Below are positions 41,642 through 50,173 of a stretch of DNA of 64,000 nucleotides, piece after piece (the first letter of the stretch is position 1; every line of letters begins with the position of its first letter). The notes under the pieces are model-generated. The model searched no databases. It was given only the letters and a program-made list of their open reading frames with translations, and was not told the origin of the DNA. The translations under genes and the position numbers were made by a program. The DNA is taken from NCBI RefSeq assembly GCF_021538675.1, contig NZ_JAJUKH010000001.1:744001-808000 (forward strand), in the 5' to 3' direction. The DNA is from Paenarthrobacter sp. AR 02. Its GTDB lineage: Bacteria > Actinomycetota > Actinomycetes > Actinomycetales > Micrococcaceae.

Positions 41642-41670
41642 TACGACGCCTGCCGCGCAGAAACGGTTCA
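41642..41670 (-). promoter_or_regulatory. ECF-type promoter for the sigma/anti-sigma operon
   Basis: On the - strand TGAACC (41665-41670), a 16-bp spacer and CGTCGTA (41642-41648). The AAC -35 and CGTC -10 are typical of ECF sigma factors. Confidence 0.85.
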
Positions 41671-41676
41671 GTCCCG

Positions 41677-41705
41677 TGAACCATTCTTCCCCCATCCGCG
41701 TCGTA
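41677..41705 (+). promoter_or_regulatory. ECF-type promoter for the lipoprotein gene
   Basis: TGAACC (41677-41682), a 16-bp spacer and CGTCGTA (41699-41705): identical hexamers and spacing to the promoter on the other strand. The two -35 boxes are 6 bp apart. Confidence 0.85.
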
Positions 41706-41752
41706 GGGGTTAGCGCCGACTCATCCCGGCCGGCCGAGCAAAGGAGCTAGAG

Positions 41753-42298
41753 ATGACAACACGACTCAGCCTTGGAATCGGAGCGTTGCTGTTGAGCGCT
41801 GCACTGGCGGGGTGTGGCGGAAGTCCAGGAACCAGCACGTCGTCCGCTCCCCCGCCGGCTTCGTCCGCGGCGCCTTCGTCCGCCTCCTCGGGATCAGCGT
41901 CCGCCTCCTCCATGGCCACCTCCGCGGCTGCGGAGATGAAAACCGCCTCGTCCAGTGCCGGCCAGATCGTGGTGGACAGCAAAGGGATGAGCCTCTACTT
42001 CTTCACCAAGGACGTTAAGGACTCAGGTAAGAGCGCCTGCGTCGACGCTTGCTTGACTGCGTGGCCGATCTTCACCACGACGTCGGACGCACCCGCCGTT
42101 GAAGGCGTCACGGGCAAGGTGGGAACCATCAACTCGCCGGACGGCAAGAAGCAGGTAACCCTCAACGGCATGCCGCTCTACTACTATGCCAAGGACAAGG
42201 CCCCAGGCGATGTGACCGGCCAAGGCGTTGGTAGTGTCTGGTACCTGGTGAGCCCCACGGGTGACATGGTCAAGGGTGCCGCGGCCTCCGGTTACTGA
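41753..42298 (+). CDS. Lipoprotein with COG4315 secreted repeats, predicted ECF target
   Basis: A 181-residue lipoprotein. The signal MTTRLSLGIGALLLSAALAGCG ends in lipobox LAGC. A Ser/Ala/Pro-rich linker (about 24-60) precedes two copies of the COG4315 secreted repeat. The first is IVVDSKGMSLYFFTKDVKDSGKSACVDACLTAWPIF, with the conserved Cys pair, and the second is GKKQVTLNGMPLYYYAKDKAPGDVTGQG. The repeat is common in actinobacterial cell-surface proteins; function is unknown, perhaps redox or metal handling through the Cys pair. AAGGAG lies 6 nt upstream. Its promoter matches that of the divergent sigma gene exactly. Confidence 0.92.
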   Translation: MTTRLSLGIGALLLSAALAGCGGSPGTSTSSAPPPASSAAPSSASSGSASASSMATSAAAEMKTASSSAGQIVVDSKGMSLYFFTKDVKDSGKSACVDACLTAWPIFTTTSDAPAVEGVTGKVGTINSPDGKKQVTLNGMPLYYYAKDKAPGDVTGQGVGSVWYLVSPTGDMVKGAAASGY

Positions 42299-42305
42299 GT
42301 TTGGT

Positions 42306-42411
42306 GCGCCGACTTCGCGGGAACGGCAGGCGTGGGGCGCCGAGTTCGCGGGAAACCTGCCCCAACGCTGGAAGGCTCCGGCTATTGGGCAGCTTTCCCA
42401 CGAACTCGCGC
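42306..42411. repeat. Repeat D: two direct copies and one inverted copy of a 26-bp unit
   Basis: GCGCCGASTTCGCGGGAA begins at 42306 and 42337 (31-bp period), and an inverted, slightly diverged copy lies at 42387-42411. The second and third copies can form a long hairpin between the convergent lipoprotein and AbiEi-like genes. Confidence 0.82.
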
Positions 42412-42435
42412 TCCAAGGCCACCAATCCCAGGCTG

Positions 42436-43383
42436 TTAACCGAGCGCGCGAAGTATCCGTTCCTTGAAACTGCGTTCCTGGAACAGGTCCTTCCACTCCA
42501 CCCGAATGAAACGCCACCCCTCCTCCATGAGGGCCTTTTCGCGTCGCCGCTCTTGGAAGATGACCTCGTCCGTGGGCTTGTAGTCGAAGTATTTGGCGCG
42601 CCCATCGAACTCGAGCGCCAATTTTTCTTCTTCCCACGCAAAGTCCATCCGATGGAGGCCGACGCGGGACTGGACCTCAACTTGTGGCCGTGGAGGCTTA
42701 ATGCGGAGCCTCTGAATGAGCTCACGGGTCAGGGTCTCGCCGGCAGATTCAGCCCGTGGGTCCGCGTTTTCCAGGGCTTTTCGGAACGTGCGGATGCCCC
42801 GTTTTCCAGCGGCGACACGGGCCATTGCCTCGAGCCTATTAACGTTGGCGCCCAGGCGCAGGCCGTGGTCCACGATCACCAGCGCCTTCGGGTAGCTCAG
42901 CGACCGGGCACAGTCAGCGATCGTACGCTCAAGGGTTGTTACCCTCAGGCCTTTGACCGTGGCCACGTCTTCTTCACCGAAGGGTTCCGTGTGGCCCCAC
43001 ACGTCCTTTCCCCATCGGTCCGCCGACGGCCGGACCTTGTGAAGGACATGCACCCTCGTGTCCACGCCCCAGATGTACAGCTCATGAAGCCGTGCTGCGG
43101 AGAAGTGGCTGTAGACGAAGCCGCCCGTGGATGTTGTCAGGGTGCCGTGCGCGTGTGCCATGATCCGGGCCATTGCCTGGCCTTTGCTCCCCAGGCCACC
43201 CCACGTGCTTCCCCTGACGTAGCACCCGTATCTCAGCCTCACCAGTTCGCCCGAATCCACCAACTTCCTGATGCTTCGGCTGTTCTGCCCAAGGCGGAGT
43301 AACTCATCAGTGCGCCACAGTTTGCCTCGCGAAGGCAGCGGACGGAATGACGGCGTAGGAGTTTCAACGAGTGTGCTGTTCAT
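42436..43383 (-). CDS. AbiEi-like HTH domain fused to DUF559-type endonuclease-fold domain
   Basis: A 315-residue two-part protein. The N-terminus (about 20-75: LWRTDELLRLGQNSRSIRKLVDSGELVRLRYGCYVRG) is an AbiEi-type winged helix, known from type IV antitoxins. A middle alpha/beta part has FSAARLHELYIWG and TTLERTIADCARSLSYPKALVIVDHGLR. The C-terminus (about 230-315: HRMDFAWEEEKLALEFDGRAKYFDY...ERRREKALMEEGWRFIRVEWKDL) is a DUF559/Vsr-like PD-(D/E)XK fold with Asp and Glu-x-Asp in place. No AbiEii toxin partner is adjacent, so antitoxin function is doubtful; it could be a stand-alone DNA-binding nuclease. Confidence 0.78.
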   Translation of the reverse strand: MNSTLVETPTPSFRPLPSRGKLWRTDELLRLGQNSRSIRKLVDSGELVRLRYGCYVRGSTWGGLGSKGQAMARIMAHAHGTLTTSTGGFVYSHFSAARLHELYIWGVDTRVHVLHKVRPSADRWGKDVWGHTEPFGEEDVATVKGLRVTTLERTIADCARSLSYPKALVIVDHGLRLGANVNRLEAMARVAAGKRGIRTFRKALENADPRAESAGETLTRELIQRLRIKPPRPQVEVQSRVGLHRMDFAWEEEKLALEFDGRAKYFDYKPTDEVIFQERRREKALMEEGWRFIRVEWKDLFQERSFKERILRALG

Positions 43384-43467
43384 CTGCCCAGCTTGGTGAC
43401 GGTGTCCTCCGGGCAGAAGGAGCCAGACGCGCTATGTGGACAGAGGCGCGCCGAAACCCGGGGAATC

Positions 43468-43503
43468 GTGCGAGATCGCCGGAGCCTACCCGCGATCTCG
43501 CAC
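43468..43503. promoter_or_regulatory. Perfect 12-bp inverted repeat in a divergent promoter region
   Basis: GTGCGAGATCGC (43468-43479) and GCGATCTCGCAC (43492-43503), with a 12-nt spacer. It lies between the starts of the AbiEi-like gene (-) and a small membrane protein gene (+), so it may be an operator. Confidence 0.55.
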
Positions 43504-43558
43504 CGTTCCAGCGAATTCGGGGTCCGTTAGACTGCAGGCTACTCATTGGGGAGGGAAG

Positions 43559-43759
43559 ATGGCACAAAACGGCACCAAGAATCCGCCCAGCCCGGCGTTC
43601 CTCGTCGTGCAGGAAGTGGCCTGGGCCCTGGGTTTCACTGCGATGGTAATGAACGCCACGAACGGTGGCCTCGACTGGATCTGGGTCGGCTTACTCGCCT
43701 TCTGGCAAGCGACGATCATCTGGGGCTTCATCCAACTGAAACGAAGGCCCTCCAGCTAA
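43559..43759 (+). CDS. Small membrane protein
   Basis: A 66-residue protein with two hydrophobic segments (about 15-33 and 41-58) joined by NATNGGLDWIW, and a short basic C-terminal tail (LKRRPSS). The ribosome site GGGGAGGG just before the ATG is strong. The family is not recognised. It is divergent from the AbiEi-like gene and convergent with the acidic DMP19-like gene. Confidence 0.68.
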   Translation: MAQNGTKNPPSPAFLVVQEVAWALGFTAMVMNATNGGLDWIWVGLLAFWQATIIWGFIQLKRRPSS

Positions 43760-43783
43760 CCCAAAACCCAGCCGGCCAGCGGG

Positions 43784-44632
43784 CTATGCGTCAGCGAACT
43801 CGTCGGACTCCTCGAACTCCACGGCCGCGATGATTTCCTTCGTCTCGGGGTGGATCATGAAGGCCTCGTCGTCGTCCTCCACCATGATGTAGTCGCCGTG
43901 GTCGGTGGAGAAGTGCCAGGCGAGGGTGGTGACGCCGTCGTGCTGGTAGTTGGGGTCGCCCATGGTGATCTTTTCCAGGGCGTAACCAGCCACGTCGCAC
44001 AGCTCGCGGATGATGATCTCGAACTCGGGGGCGTTGGCGAGGGCTTCTTCCTCGGCTTCGGCCTGGCGCTCGGCAAGGTCCGGGACCTGCGCGACGCGCT
44101 CGGCGATGTGTGCCTCGATGTCCTCTTCAGAGAGGACCAGCAGTTCGGACTGGTCACGGAGGTAGGTGGCGTTGAGGTCGATGATGTCTTCCTCTTCGAG
44201 GAGGGCTTCGAACTCGCCGTCCAGTTCATCCAGAAGCGCGACAGCGGGGATCGGTGCTTCGGACTCGTCAAGCTCCCCGTCGAGGTAGGCCTCGGCTTCG
44301 TCGTCGGTCAGTGCATCGAAGGCGGCTGCCGTCCGGTTGAACAAGTCCAGGTGGCGGACCGCGCCCATTTCCGAAAGTCCTGCCCGGACGTACCCGTCCA
44401 CTTCTTCACGTTCCGGTGCGGTGAAGACGTACTGGGCGAAACCGCCGGCCAGTGCCTGGGTCAGGTAGAAGTCCACGAAATAGCTGTTGAGTGCAGCGGT
44501 GGCGATTTCGTCGCTGTTCAGGAGTTCCTGGTACATCTCGTTCACGACGTTGACGTTGGAATCCACAACATCCGCATTGCCTGCTTCGAAGCTGGCCTTG
44601 TTCAGGACGACGGGGTACTCGTTGGTAGTCAT
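43784..44632 (-). CDS. Acidic DMP19/DUF4375-like protein
   Basis: A 282-residue, strongly acidic cytosolic protein. Residues 25-110 (VVNEMYQELLNSDEIATAALNSYFVDFYLTQALAGGFAQYVFTAPEREEVDGYVRAGLSEMGA) resemble the DMP19/DUF4375 domain, usually a predicted small regulator or immunity-type fold. The middle is Glu/Asp-rich (LLDELDGEFEALLEEEDIIDL). The C-terminus (MGDPNYQHDGVTTLAWHFSTDHGDYIMVEDDDEAFMIHPETKEIIAAVEF) looks like a separate small beta domain. GAGGA lies 8 nt upstream of the start. DNA mimicry is conceivable given the charge, but that is speculation. Confidence 0.65.
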   Translation of the reverse strand: MTTNEYPVVLNKASFEAGNADVVDSNVNVVNEMYQELLNSDEIATAALNSYFVDFYLTQALAGGFAQYVFTAPEREEVDGYVRAGLSEMGAVRHLDLFNRTAAAFDALTDDEAEAYLDGELDESEAPIPAVALLDELDGEFEALLEEEDIIDLNATYLRDQSELLVLSEEDIEAHIAERVAQVPDLAERQAEAEEEALANAPEFEIIIRELCDVAGYALEKITMGDPNYQHDGVTTLAWHFSTDHGDYIMVEDDDEAFMIHPETKEIIAAVEFEESDEFADA

Positions 44633-44797
44633 GGGGAATCCTCACTGCTGAAAGCTGATGGTGCTCCGGACTCTTTCAACGTACGCGTGGGAGCTGCGCC
44701 GCAATCGAGGTTGAGGTTAACGGAGGGCGAAGTTTGGGAGCCGTTTTCTGCTGACTAAGATTGAGCAGATAACCTCCTGCCGAAAGTAGCCCGACGC

Positions 44798-47700
44798 ATG
44801 CCGTCCCACACAGATGAAACCTGGGAACTGGCCATACAGACTCCTGCCATCAACGACCGCTCCTTGGCGGCCGGTTTGGCGTACGCAATGGGCAGCCGCG
44901 TTACGGGGATTTCGTTCGATCCGGCGACAGGGCTCCTCCTCGGCAAGGTCCGCGGCAACGGCCCCCAGCCTTATTCGACGTCGGCAAAACTGGTCCGTAA
45001 GCCCAGCGGCTGGAGCTGCACTGTGGGTATCTGCAGCTGCCCGGTCCGGAAGGACTGCAAGCATGTGGCCGCGTTGTTGTTCACGGCTGAGGATCACCCC
45101 ACCATCCGCGCGCAGCTCCTTTCCCAGGCACCCGGCATCCAGACATCGCGCCTGGGCTCGGGCCAGCAGGGCGGCACCGCCCGTCCGGCTTGGGAACAAG
45201 CCCTCAACAGGCTGATCACAAAACCAGGCACTGCTCCGAGCGCGGCAGGCATTCAGCTCGCACTCCAGTTCGAGGTGGAAGAGCCCGCCGCGCACTTCTC
45301 CTACACAGGCCGACGCGACCCCATGCGCAGCGTCCGCCAGCTCAAGGCCCGCCCCGTCATGATGGGCGCGAAAGGCAAATGGATCCGCGGCGACGTCTCC
45401 TGGAACAACCTCAGCTACATCAGTTTCCGGCGCGAATTCAACGAGATCCACGTCGAATGGCTGCAGACTTTCCTCGCCGCCCACGGTTCCAGCAACGGCC
45501 GCCAGCAGCCGTCGGGCGCCTTGTGGCTGAGCCTGAACGACTTCGCTGCCAAGAACCTGTGGACCCTCCTTTCCGACGCCGCCAAAGCCGGCATCCCACT
45601 CATCCACTCGGCTGGGAGCGAGCCCGTCCGCGTCGAGACCCAACCCGCCGTCGTCGGCCTGAGTTTGGCGCGCCTTGGCGAGGGCCGCGGCGGCACAGAA
45701 CAGGAAACGCACGACGGCGGCCTGCAGCTCGCGCCGTCAGTGACCGTGGGCGGGGAGCCTGTTGACGCCGCGTCCGTGGGCTTCCTGGGCAAGCCGGCCA
45801 ACGGCATTTTCTTCACGCATTCGGGCGACTCCCTGCCCGGTGTCCCGCAGCAGAATAACCTGATCACCTTGGCTCCCATTGAGGGCGGTGTCACCGAGGA
45901 GCTCCTGGAGTTCGTTACCGATGGCCAAACCCTTCAGATTCCTGCTGAGGATGAGAGCCGCTTCCTGACCTCGTTCTACCCGAAGTTGCGGCAATCCACA
46001 CCCGTGCAGGCCGCGGATGAGTCCGTTGAGCTGCCTACACTGGCGGTCCCCACGCTGTCCCTGCTGGCCAACTACGGCAACGACCACAAGGTCCGGCTGC
46101 ACTGGGAATGGCACTACAAATCCGGCACGCTGGTCACTGCACAGCCTTTGTGGCGGCACCCGGAGGACCGCGGCTACAGGGATGACGCGGAGGAAGCCCG
46201 GATCCTGGAGTCGCTGGGGCGGCCCTGGGACGTTGTATCTGCGCTGGCCGAGTCCTCCACTGGCGGCTGGGGCGCTCCGCGGCTCGCGGCCTCTGCCGAG
46301 CTCAGCGGTTTGGACACCCTGGCATTCACCGAGGAGGTGCTGCCCGCGCTGAAGGAACTGCCCGACGTCGTGGTGGAAACCTCCGGTGACATTGCCGACT
46401 ACCGTGAAGCAGCCGAAGCTCCCGTCGTTTCGATTTCCACGAAGGAGACTGCCAGCGGCGACTGGTTCGACCTCGGCATCGTGATCACGCTCGAAGGCGA
46501 ACCGGTGTCCTTTGCCGCGGTGTTCTCGGCCCTGGCCGCGGGCATGAGCCGCATGTTGCTGCCCAGCGGCGCCTACTTCTCGCTCGACCTGCCCGAGCTC
46601 CATCAGCTGCGTGCCCTGATCGACGAGGCACGCTCCCTGCAGGACAACCCGGACAACAAGGACGGCACCCTGCAGATCAGCCGCTTCCAAGCCGGGCTCT
46701 GGGACGAGCTGGCACAGCTCGGGATCGTTGACGAGCAAGCCGCCGCGTGGCGCGAAGCCGTCGGTGGACTGCTCGACGACGGCGTGACCGGACTGCCGCT
46801 GCCGGCCAGCCTTAACGCTGAGCTGCGTCCGTATCAGCTCGAGGGATTCAACTGGCTGAGCTTCCTCTACAAGCACAGCCTCGGCGGCGTGCTCGCTGAC
46901 GACATGGGCCTGGGTAAAACCGTGCAGGCCATCGCGTTGATGTGCGCGGCCAAGGAGCTGGCGGCGGAGACCGCGACTGCCGTCCAAGGGCCGTCAGCGG
47001 ACGTGACTCCCCGTGCACCGTTCCTGGTGGTCGCGCCCACCAGTGTGGTGAGCAACTGGGCCCTGGAGGCGCAGCGGTTTGCTCCGGACCTTGTGGTGCG
47101 GACCGTCGGTGAGACCTTTGCCAAGAGCGGACTGTCACCCGTGGACGCGTTGGCGGGTGCCGACGTCGTGATTACCTCCTATGCGCTATTCCGCATTGAC
47201 TACGATGCCTACGCGTCGTTCCAGTGGGCCGGGCTGATGCTGGACGAGGCGCAGTTCGTGAAGAACCACCAATCCAAGGCGTACCAGTGCGCACGCAAGC
47301 TGCCGGCCCGGTTCAAACTGGCCATCACCGGCACGCCCTTGGAGAACAACCTCATGGAGTTCTGGGCGCTGACCTCGATCGTGGCGCCGGGGCTGTTCCC
47401 CAGCCCCAAACGGTTCGCGGAGAACTACCAAAAGCCGGTTGAGAAGAACGGTGACTCCGCGCAGCTGGGTAAGCTCCGCCGTCGTGTGCGTCCACTCATG
47501 ATGCGCCGCACCAAAGAGCAGGTCATCAAGGACCTGCCGCCCAAGCAGGAGCAAATCCTCGAAGTGGTGCTGAATCCGCGCCACCAGAAGGTCTACCAGA
47601 CGCACCTACAGCGGGAGCGGCAGAAAATTCTCGGCCTGATCGATGACGTGAACAAGAACCGCTTCACGATTTTCCAGTCGCTGACGTTGCTGCGGCAGCT

Positions 47701-48253
47701 GAGCCTGGACGCGTCCTTGGTGGACTCTTCATTGTCTGCCGTGCGGTCGTCCAAACTGGATGTGTTGTTCGAACAGCTGGAAGACATCATCTCCGAAGGC
47801 CACCGGACGTTGATCTTCAGCCAGTTCACCGGCTTCCTCGGCAAGGTCCGCGACCGCATGGACGCCGAGGGCATTGAGTACTGCTACCTCGACGGCTCTA
47901 CCAGGAACCGCGGAGACGTGGTCAGCGAGTTCAAGAACGGCTCGGCCCCGGTGTTCCTGATCTCGTTGAAGGCAGGCGGATTCGGGCTCAACCTCACCGA
48001 GGCGGACTACGTTTTCCTGTTGGATCCGTGGTGGAACCCGGCGTCCGAGGCGCAGGCCGTGGACCGGACCCACCGCATCGGCCAGGCCCGCAACGTCATG
48101 GTCTACAGGCTGGTTGCGAAAGACACCATCGAGGAAAAGGTCATGGCCTTGAAAGCCAAGAAATCGCAGCTGTTCGCGGATGTGATGGAAGGTGACGCCC
48201 TGGCCGGTGGTTCGTTGACGGCGGAGGACCTGGCGGCGCTGTTCGCGGAGTAG
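44798..48253 (+). CDS. SWIM zinc finger and SNF2-family helicase
   Basis: An 1151-residue SWI2/SNF2 ATPase. A SWIM finger (C79-x-C81...C87-x-H89 in CSCPVRKDCKHV) is followed by a long middle region (about 100-660). The bilobal motor then has Q/I motifs QLEGFNWLSFLYKHSLGGVLADDMGLGKTVQ, VVAPTSVVSNW, a DEAQ box (LMLDEAQF), TGTPLENNLMEFW, and C-terminal motifs HRTLIFSQFTGFL, LISLKAGGFGLNL and DRTHRIGQ. Bacterial SWIM-SNF2 proteins are thought to remodel protein-DNA or RNA polymerase complexes; no partner is visible. It is single, with MFS and GntR genes facing it. Confidence 0.93.
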   Translation: MPSHTDETWELAIQTPAINDRSLAAGLAYAMGSRVTGISFDPATGLLLGKVRGNGPQPYSTSAKLVRKPSGWSCTVGICSCPVRKDCKHVAALLFTAEDHPTIRAQLLSQAPGIQTSRLGSGQQGGTARPAWEQALNRLITKPGTAPSAAGIQLALQFEVEEPAAHFSYTGRRDPMRSVRQLKARPVMMGAKGKWIRGDVSWNNLSYISFRREFNEIHVEWLQTFLAAHGSSNGRQQPSGALWLSLNDFAAKNLWTLLSDAAKAGIPLIHSAGSEPVRVETQPAVVGLSLARLGEGRGGTEQETHDGGLQLAPSVTVGGEPVDAASVGFLGKPANGIFFTHSGDSLPGVPQQNNLITLAPIEGGVTEELLEFVTDGQTLQIPAEDESRFLTSFYPKLRQSTPVQAADESVELPTLAVPTLSLLANYGNDHKVRLHWEWHYKSGTLVTAQPLWRHPEDRGYRDDAEEARILESLGRPWDVVSALAESSTGGWGAPRLAASAELSGLDTLAFTEEVLPALKELPDVVVETSGDIADYREAAEAPVVSISTKETASGDWFDLGIVITLEGEPVSFAAVFSALAAGMSRMLLPSGAYFSLDLPELHQLRALIDEARSLQDNPDNKDGTLQISRFQAGLWDELAQLGIVDEQAAAWREAVGGLLDDGVTGLPLPASLNAELRPYQLEGFNWLSFLYKHSLGGVLADDMGLGKTVQAIALMCAAKELAAETATAVQGPSADVTPRAPFLVVAPTSVVSNWALEAQRFAPDLVVRTVGETFAKSGLSPVDALAGADVVITSYALFRIDYDAYASFQWAGLMLDEAQFVKNHQSKAYQCARKLPARFKLAITGTPLENNLMEFWALTSIVAPGLFPSPKRFAENYQKPVEKNGDSAQLGKLRRRVRPLMMRRTKEQVIKDLPPKQEQILEVVLNPRHQKVYQTHLQRERQKILGLIDDVNKNRFTIFQSLTLLRQLSLDASLVDSSLSAVRSSKLDVLFEQLEDIISEGHRTLIFSQFTGFLGKVRDRMDAEGIEYCYLDGSTRNRGDVVSEFKNGSAPVFLISLKAGGFGLNLTEADYVFLLDPWWNPASEAQAVDRTHRIGQARNVMVYRLVAKDTIEEKVMALKAKKSQLFADVMEGDALAGGSLTAEDLAALFAE

Positions 48254-48263
48254 GCTCAGCCGG

Positions 48264-49442
48264 TCAGTCGTCCAGCCGCACCCCGCGGAGCAGCAGCATG
48301 GTTCCGCCCACGGCCACGGCGGATGCCAGGAACACCCCCGCCGCACCAAGGCCCACAGCCACCACGCCGATGGCGCTGGGGAGGACCACCTGGCCCACCC
48401 TGTTTCCCGCGAGCCTCAAAGCCAGTGCCCGTCCGCGCTGCCCTTCCGGAGCTTGGGCCGAAAGCCAGGACATGGTCAGGGGCTGGCCAATTCCGAGCCC
48501 CAGGCCCAGGAAGGCCATGACCACGAAGAGCAGCCACACGGGCATGGGAATCGCGGCCACGGCAAGCGCCACCGTTGATACCGCCAAGCTGAGCACCAGC
48601 AGCTTCATCCGACCAAGTTTGCGGGACATGTTGCCCAGCCCAATGCGCGAGACCATCGAGAACACTGCGCGGACCGTCAGCATCAGGCCCACCGTAGCCG
48701 CGGTCAGTCCGCGTTCGGCGCCGAGCGCGGGAAGGTAGACAACGGTCAGGTCGACGACGGCGAGAACGGTAGCGCTGGTGGCCAGCGCCCGGATGACTCC
48801 CGGCGTTTTCAGCAGCGCGACCGCACCGCCCTTGGGTGCGTCCGGCGACTTGGCTTTGCCCCCGCGCCTACTCACCTTTCCCGAAATGACGAACGTGGTC
48901 AGGAACATCACCAGGCTCATCGCCACCGACAGGGTGAAAATCGCCTGCGTGTTAGGGCGCACCGAGGCACCGCCCACCAGTGAAATCGCCAACGGACCCA
49001 ATGCCTGGCCCAAAGACGCTGCAAAAGTCAGGTAACCAAAGGCCGAGTCGAGTCGGGACGCAGCAGCATTGTTCGCCACCACCGCCTGCTGCCCCACCAC
49101 GCATGCCAACTGCCCCGCACCAAGAAGCGCCGTTCCTGCCACGAGAGCGGCCACCGAGGTTCCCCAAAAGAGCAAAAACGCAGAACATGAAAGGACGACG
49201 GCGGCCCCGATCGCCATGAGCTTTCGCTCACCCAGGCGGTCCACCAGTCCGCCGATGGGCAAGGCGAGCAGCAAGGGAAAGACGGCGTAACTGGCCGCGA
49301 GGACACCCAGGGCAAACGCAGGAACGTCGAGCTCAAGGGCCCTGTATGTGGCAGCCGGCCGGACCAGGAATGTTACCGCCTGGATGAGGGCCGAGTGGAC
49401 CAGGAGGGCCGTGGACGAGCGTCGTCCCAGTTCACCGATCAT
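48264..49442 (-). CDS. MFS transporter
   Basis: A 392-residue, 12-helix MFS carrier. The motif-A loop is IGGLVDRLGERKLMAIG and the second-half counterpart is RIGLGNMSRKLGRMKLLVL. The compact size and absence of a large loop suggest a sugar/drug efflux (YnfM/AraJ-like) carrier; the substrate is unknown. Its ATG overlaps the stop of the GntR regulator gene (ATGA), so the regulator probably controls its own operon including this pump. It ends 10 bp from the convergent SNF2 helicase stop. Confidence 0.88.
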   Translation of the reverse strand: MIGELGRRSSTALLVHSALIQAVTFLVRPAATYRALELDVPAFALGVLAASYAVFPLLLALPIGGLVDRLGERKLMAIGAAVVLSCSAFLLFWGTSVAALVAGTALLGAGQLACVVGQQAVVANNAAASRLDSAFGYLTFAASLGQALGPLAISLVGGASVRPNTQAIFTLSVAMSLVMFLTTFVISGKVSRRGGKAKSPDAPKGGAVALLKTPGVIRALATSATVLAVVDLTVVYLPALGAERGLTAATVGLMLTVRAVFSMVSRIGLGNMSRKLGRMKLLVLSLAVSTVALAVAAIPMPVWLLFVVMAFLGLGLGIGQPLTMSWLSAQAPEGQRGRALALRLAGNRVGQVVLPSAIGVVAVGLGAAGVFLASAVAVGGTMLLLRGVRLDD

Positions 49443-50104
49443 TCGGCGTCGATTCCTTTGCAGGAGATCATCCGAAGTGTCTCGTCGCGGGCTCCAATAA
49501 CGTGATCGAAGGCGATCTTCGCTGCACGGTCCGGGTCTTTGTCAGCGAGCGCGGCGACGAGCAAGCGGTGGTTTGCCAGGGCTTCCTCACGCCGCTCCGC
49601 CGAGTTGTTGGTGAAGTACCGGTAGCGCTCAACCTGGCTTCCGATCTGCTGGTGGAAACGCTGGGCCCACGAGTTTCCCGCGATCGAGGCGATGGTGGCG
49701 TGGAGGGTCACGCCGTACTTCATGGCTTCGTCCGCGAATCCCACCATCGCTGCATTGCGCTCAAGGATTCCCTCAAGGTTCTCGATGTCCTGGTCCGTGG
49801 CCCGGGCACAGGCTTCGCGAGCCATTAAGGACTCCAGCGCGGCGCGTACGTCGTACAGCTCGGCGATGACTTTCGCATCGAGGGCCGGGACCAGGACACC
49901 TCCTGTGGCTTGCTGTTCCAAGAGGCTCTCGGAGATCAGGCGGCGGATGGCTTCACGCAGTGGGGTTCGGCTCACCCCCAGCGCGGTTGCCATCGCGGGT
50001 TCATAAACGCGTGTTCCGGGTTTGAGTTCGAGGTCAAGGATTTGCCGCTTGAGCTCGAGGTAAACAAAGTGTGCCCCCGTGTTGCGGGGTTGTGGATCAG
50101 ACAT
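49439..50104 (-). CDS. GntR/FadR-family (FCD domain) regulator
   Basis: A 221-residue regulator. The winged helix is YLELKRQILDLELKPGTRVYEPAMATALGVSRTPLREAIRRLISESLLEQQ. An all-helical FCD ligand domain follows (about 80-215), with Asp and three His (AELYDVRAALESLMA, LHATIASIAGNSWAQRFHQQI, ANHRLLVAALADKD) at positions that bind metal and an organic acid. A TGTATA-N4-TATACA palindrome about 29 bp upstream is the likely autoregulatory operator. It is operonic with an MFS transporter and therefore probably senses that carrier's substrate. Confidence 0.92.
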   Translation of the reverse strand: MSDPQPRNTGAHFVYLELKRQILDLELKPGTRVYEPAMATALGVSRTPLREAIRRLISESLLEQQATGGVLVPALDAKVIAELYDVRAALESLMAREACARATDQDIENLEGILERNAAMVGFADEAMKYGVTLHATIASIAGNSWAQRFHQQIGSQVERYRYFTNNSAERREEALANHRLLVAALADKDPDRAAKIAFDHVIGARDETLRMISCKGIDAE

Positions 50105-50125
50105 TCAGGGCCGCCAAAAGAGAAG

Positions 50126-50150
50126 GTGTACTTGTATACATCTATACACA
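50126..50150 (-). promoter_or_regulatory. Candidate GntR operator
   Basis: TGTATA (50133-50138), N4, TATACA (50143-50148), embedded in GTGTA...ACACA. The A/T-rich palindrome sits upstream of gntR at promoter distance. Confidence 0.65.
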
Positions 50151-50173
50151 CTCTGTCTTAGGGGCGCAATTAG

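Noticed and set aside
42436..43383. Complete AbiE toxin-antitoxin system
   Set aside because: No AbiEii nucleotidyltransferase gene lies on either side.
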